From the NCBI GenBank assembly GCA_943737045.1, contig CALSFV010000383.1, forward strand, positions 124,001-188,000: a stretch of 64,000 nucleotides of DNA, given 5' to 3'. The position numbers were made by a program, and so were the translations under genes. Shown here piece after piece: positions 63,882 to 64,000 of this stretch. The notes beneath the pieces are model-generated. The model worked only from the letters and a program-made list of their open reading frames with translations. It had not been told where the DNA came from and did no database searches. The stretch is from Parapristionchus giblindavisi (lineage: Eukaryota; Nematoda; Chromadorea; Rhabditida; Diplogasteridae). How positions within the stretch are numbered: position 1 is the first letter of the stretch; every line of letters starts with the position of its first letter.

Positions 63882-64000
63882 TCGAATTTCGTCTGGACTA
63901 TGTTCATTTTTAGTTTTCTCCTTCTGTATTTATCCTATATCGAATTGTTACTGACACATTACTCAGGCTTGTTTTTTTTCCGAAAGTCCCAATCAAAGAT

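Overview
The window looks like nematode nuclear DNA. It is AT-rich with very short (about 40-60 nt) GT-AG introns, and its genes are nematode-type: a serpentine chemoreceptor, a CYP2-like cytochrome P450, a fasciclin-domain protein, an AAAP amino-acid transporter and a BBS1 homologue. It also carries mariner, RTE, hAT-like and Penelope-like remnants. Nothing bacterial is present (no operons, ribosome binding sites or CRISPR). The species cannot be fixed from sequence alone.

Layout. 0.5-12.3 kb is one giant, nearly perfect palindrome with no convincing gene. A TTAA-flanked foldback element sits at its centre, and private insertions lie in single arms. 12.5-22.5 kb holds an intact 18-exon amino-acid transporter on the minus strand (14574-22451). 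Two broken copies of a small multi-span membrane protein gene lie on the plus strand: one is downstream of the transporter and one is nested in its largest intron. 22.5-32 kb is mainly repeats: a GC-rich inverted element, a diverged minisatellite field with a hAT-type MITE, two tRNA-Val(CAC) genes, a tRNA-like relic and a mariner remnant. 32-47.5 kb holds a segmental duplication of a P450 gene. The proximal copy lacks its first exons; the distal copy has all 12 exons but carries a nonsense codon and an RTE insertion just downstream. Between the copies lie a BBS1-like gene with an internal exon-pair duplication, a transposon-like ORF and a decayed GH31 glucosidase. 48.5-50.3 kb is an intact 8-exon chemoreceptor. 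51.9-63.9 kb is an intact 22-exon gene for a 695-residue protein with four FAS1 domains; its introns hold a LINE fragment, a nested 4-kb palindrome and a foldback element.

Intact genes by my manual exon tracing are the transporter, the chemoreceptor and the FAS1 gene. All three act at membranes or outside the cell, but nothing shows that they work together. The most unusual signals are: (1) many short introns in unrelated genes built from a 7-bp unit TTTGATC, which contains the core of a TCF/LEF site; (2) two families of TTAA foldback elements sharing an 18-bp CATGACCCCGGGGTCATG palindrome, each sitting at the centre of a larger inverted repeat; and (3) several filled-site/empty-site pairs that date transposon insertions relative to duplications.

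Exon boundaries were traced by eye from splice motifs and frame continuity. No alignment or database search was run.
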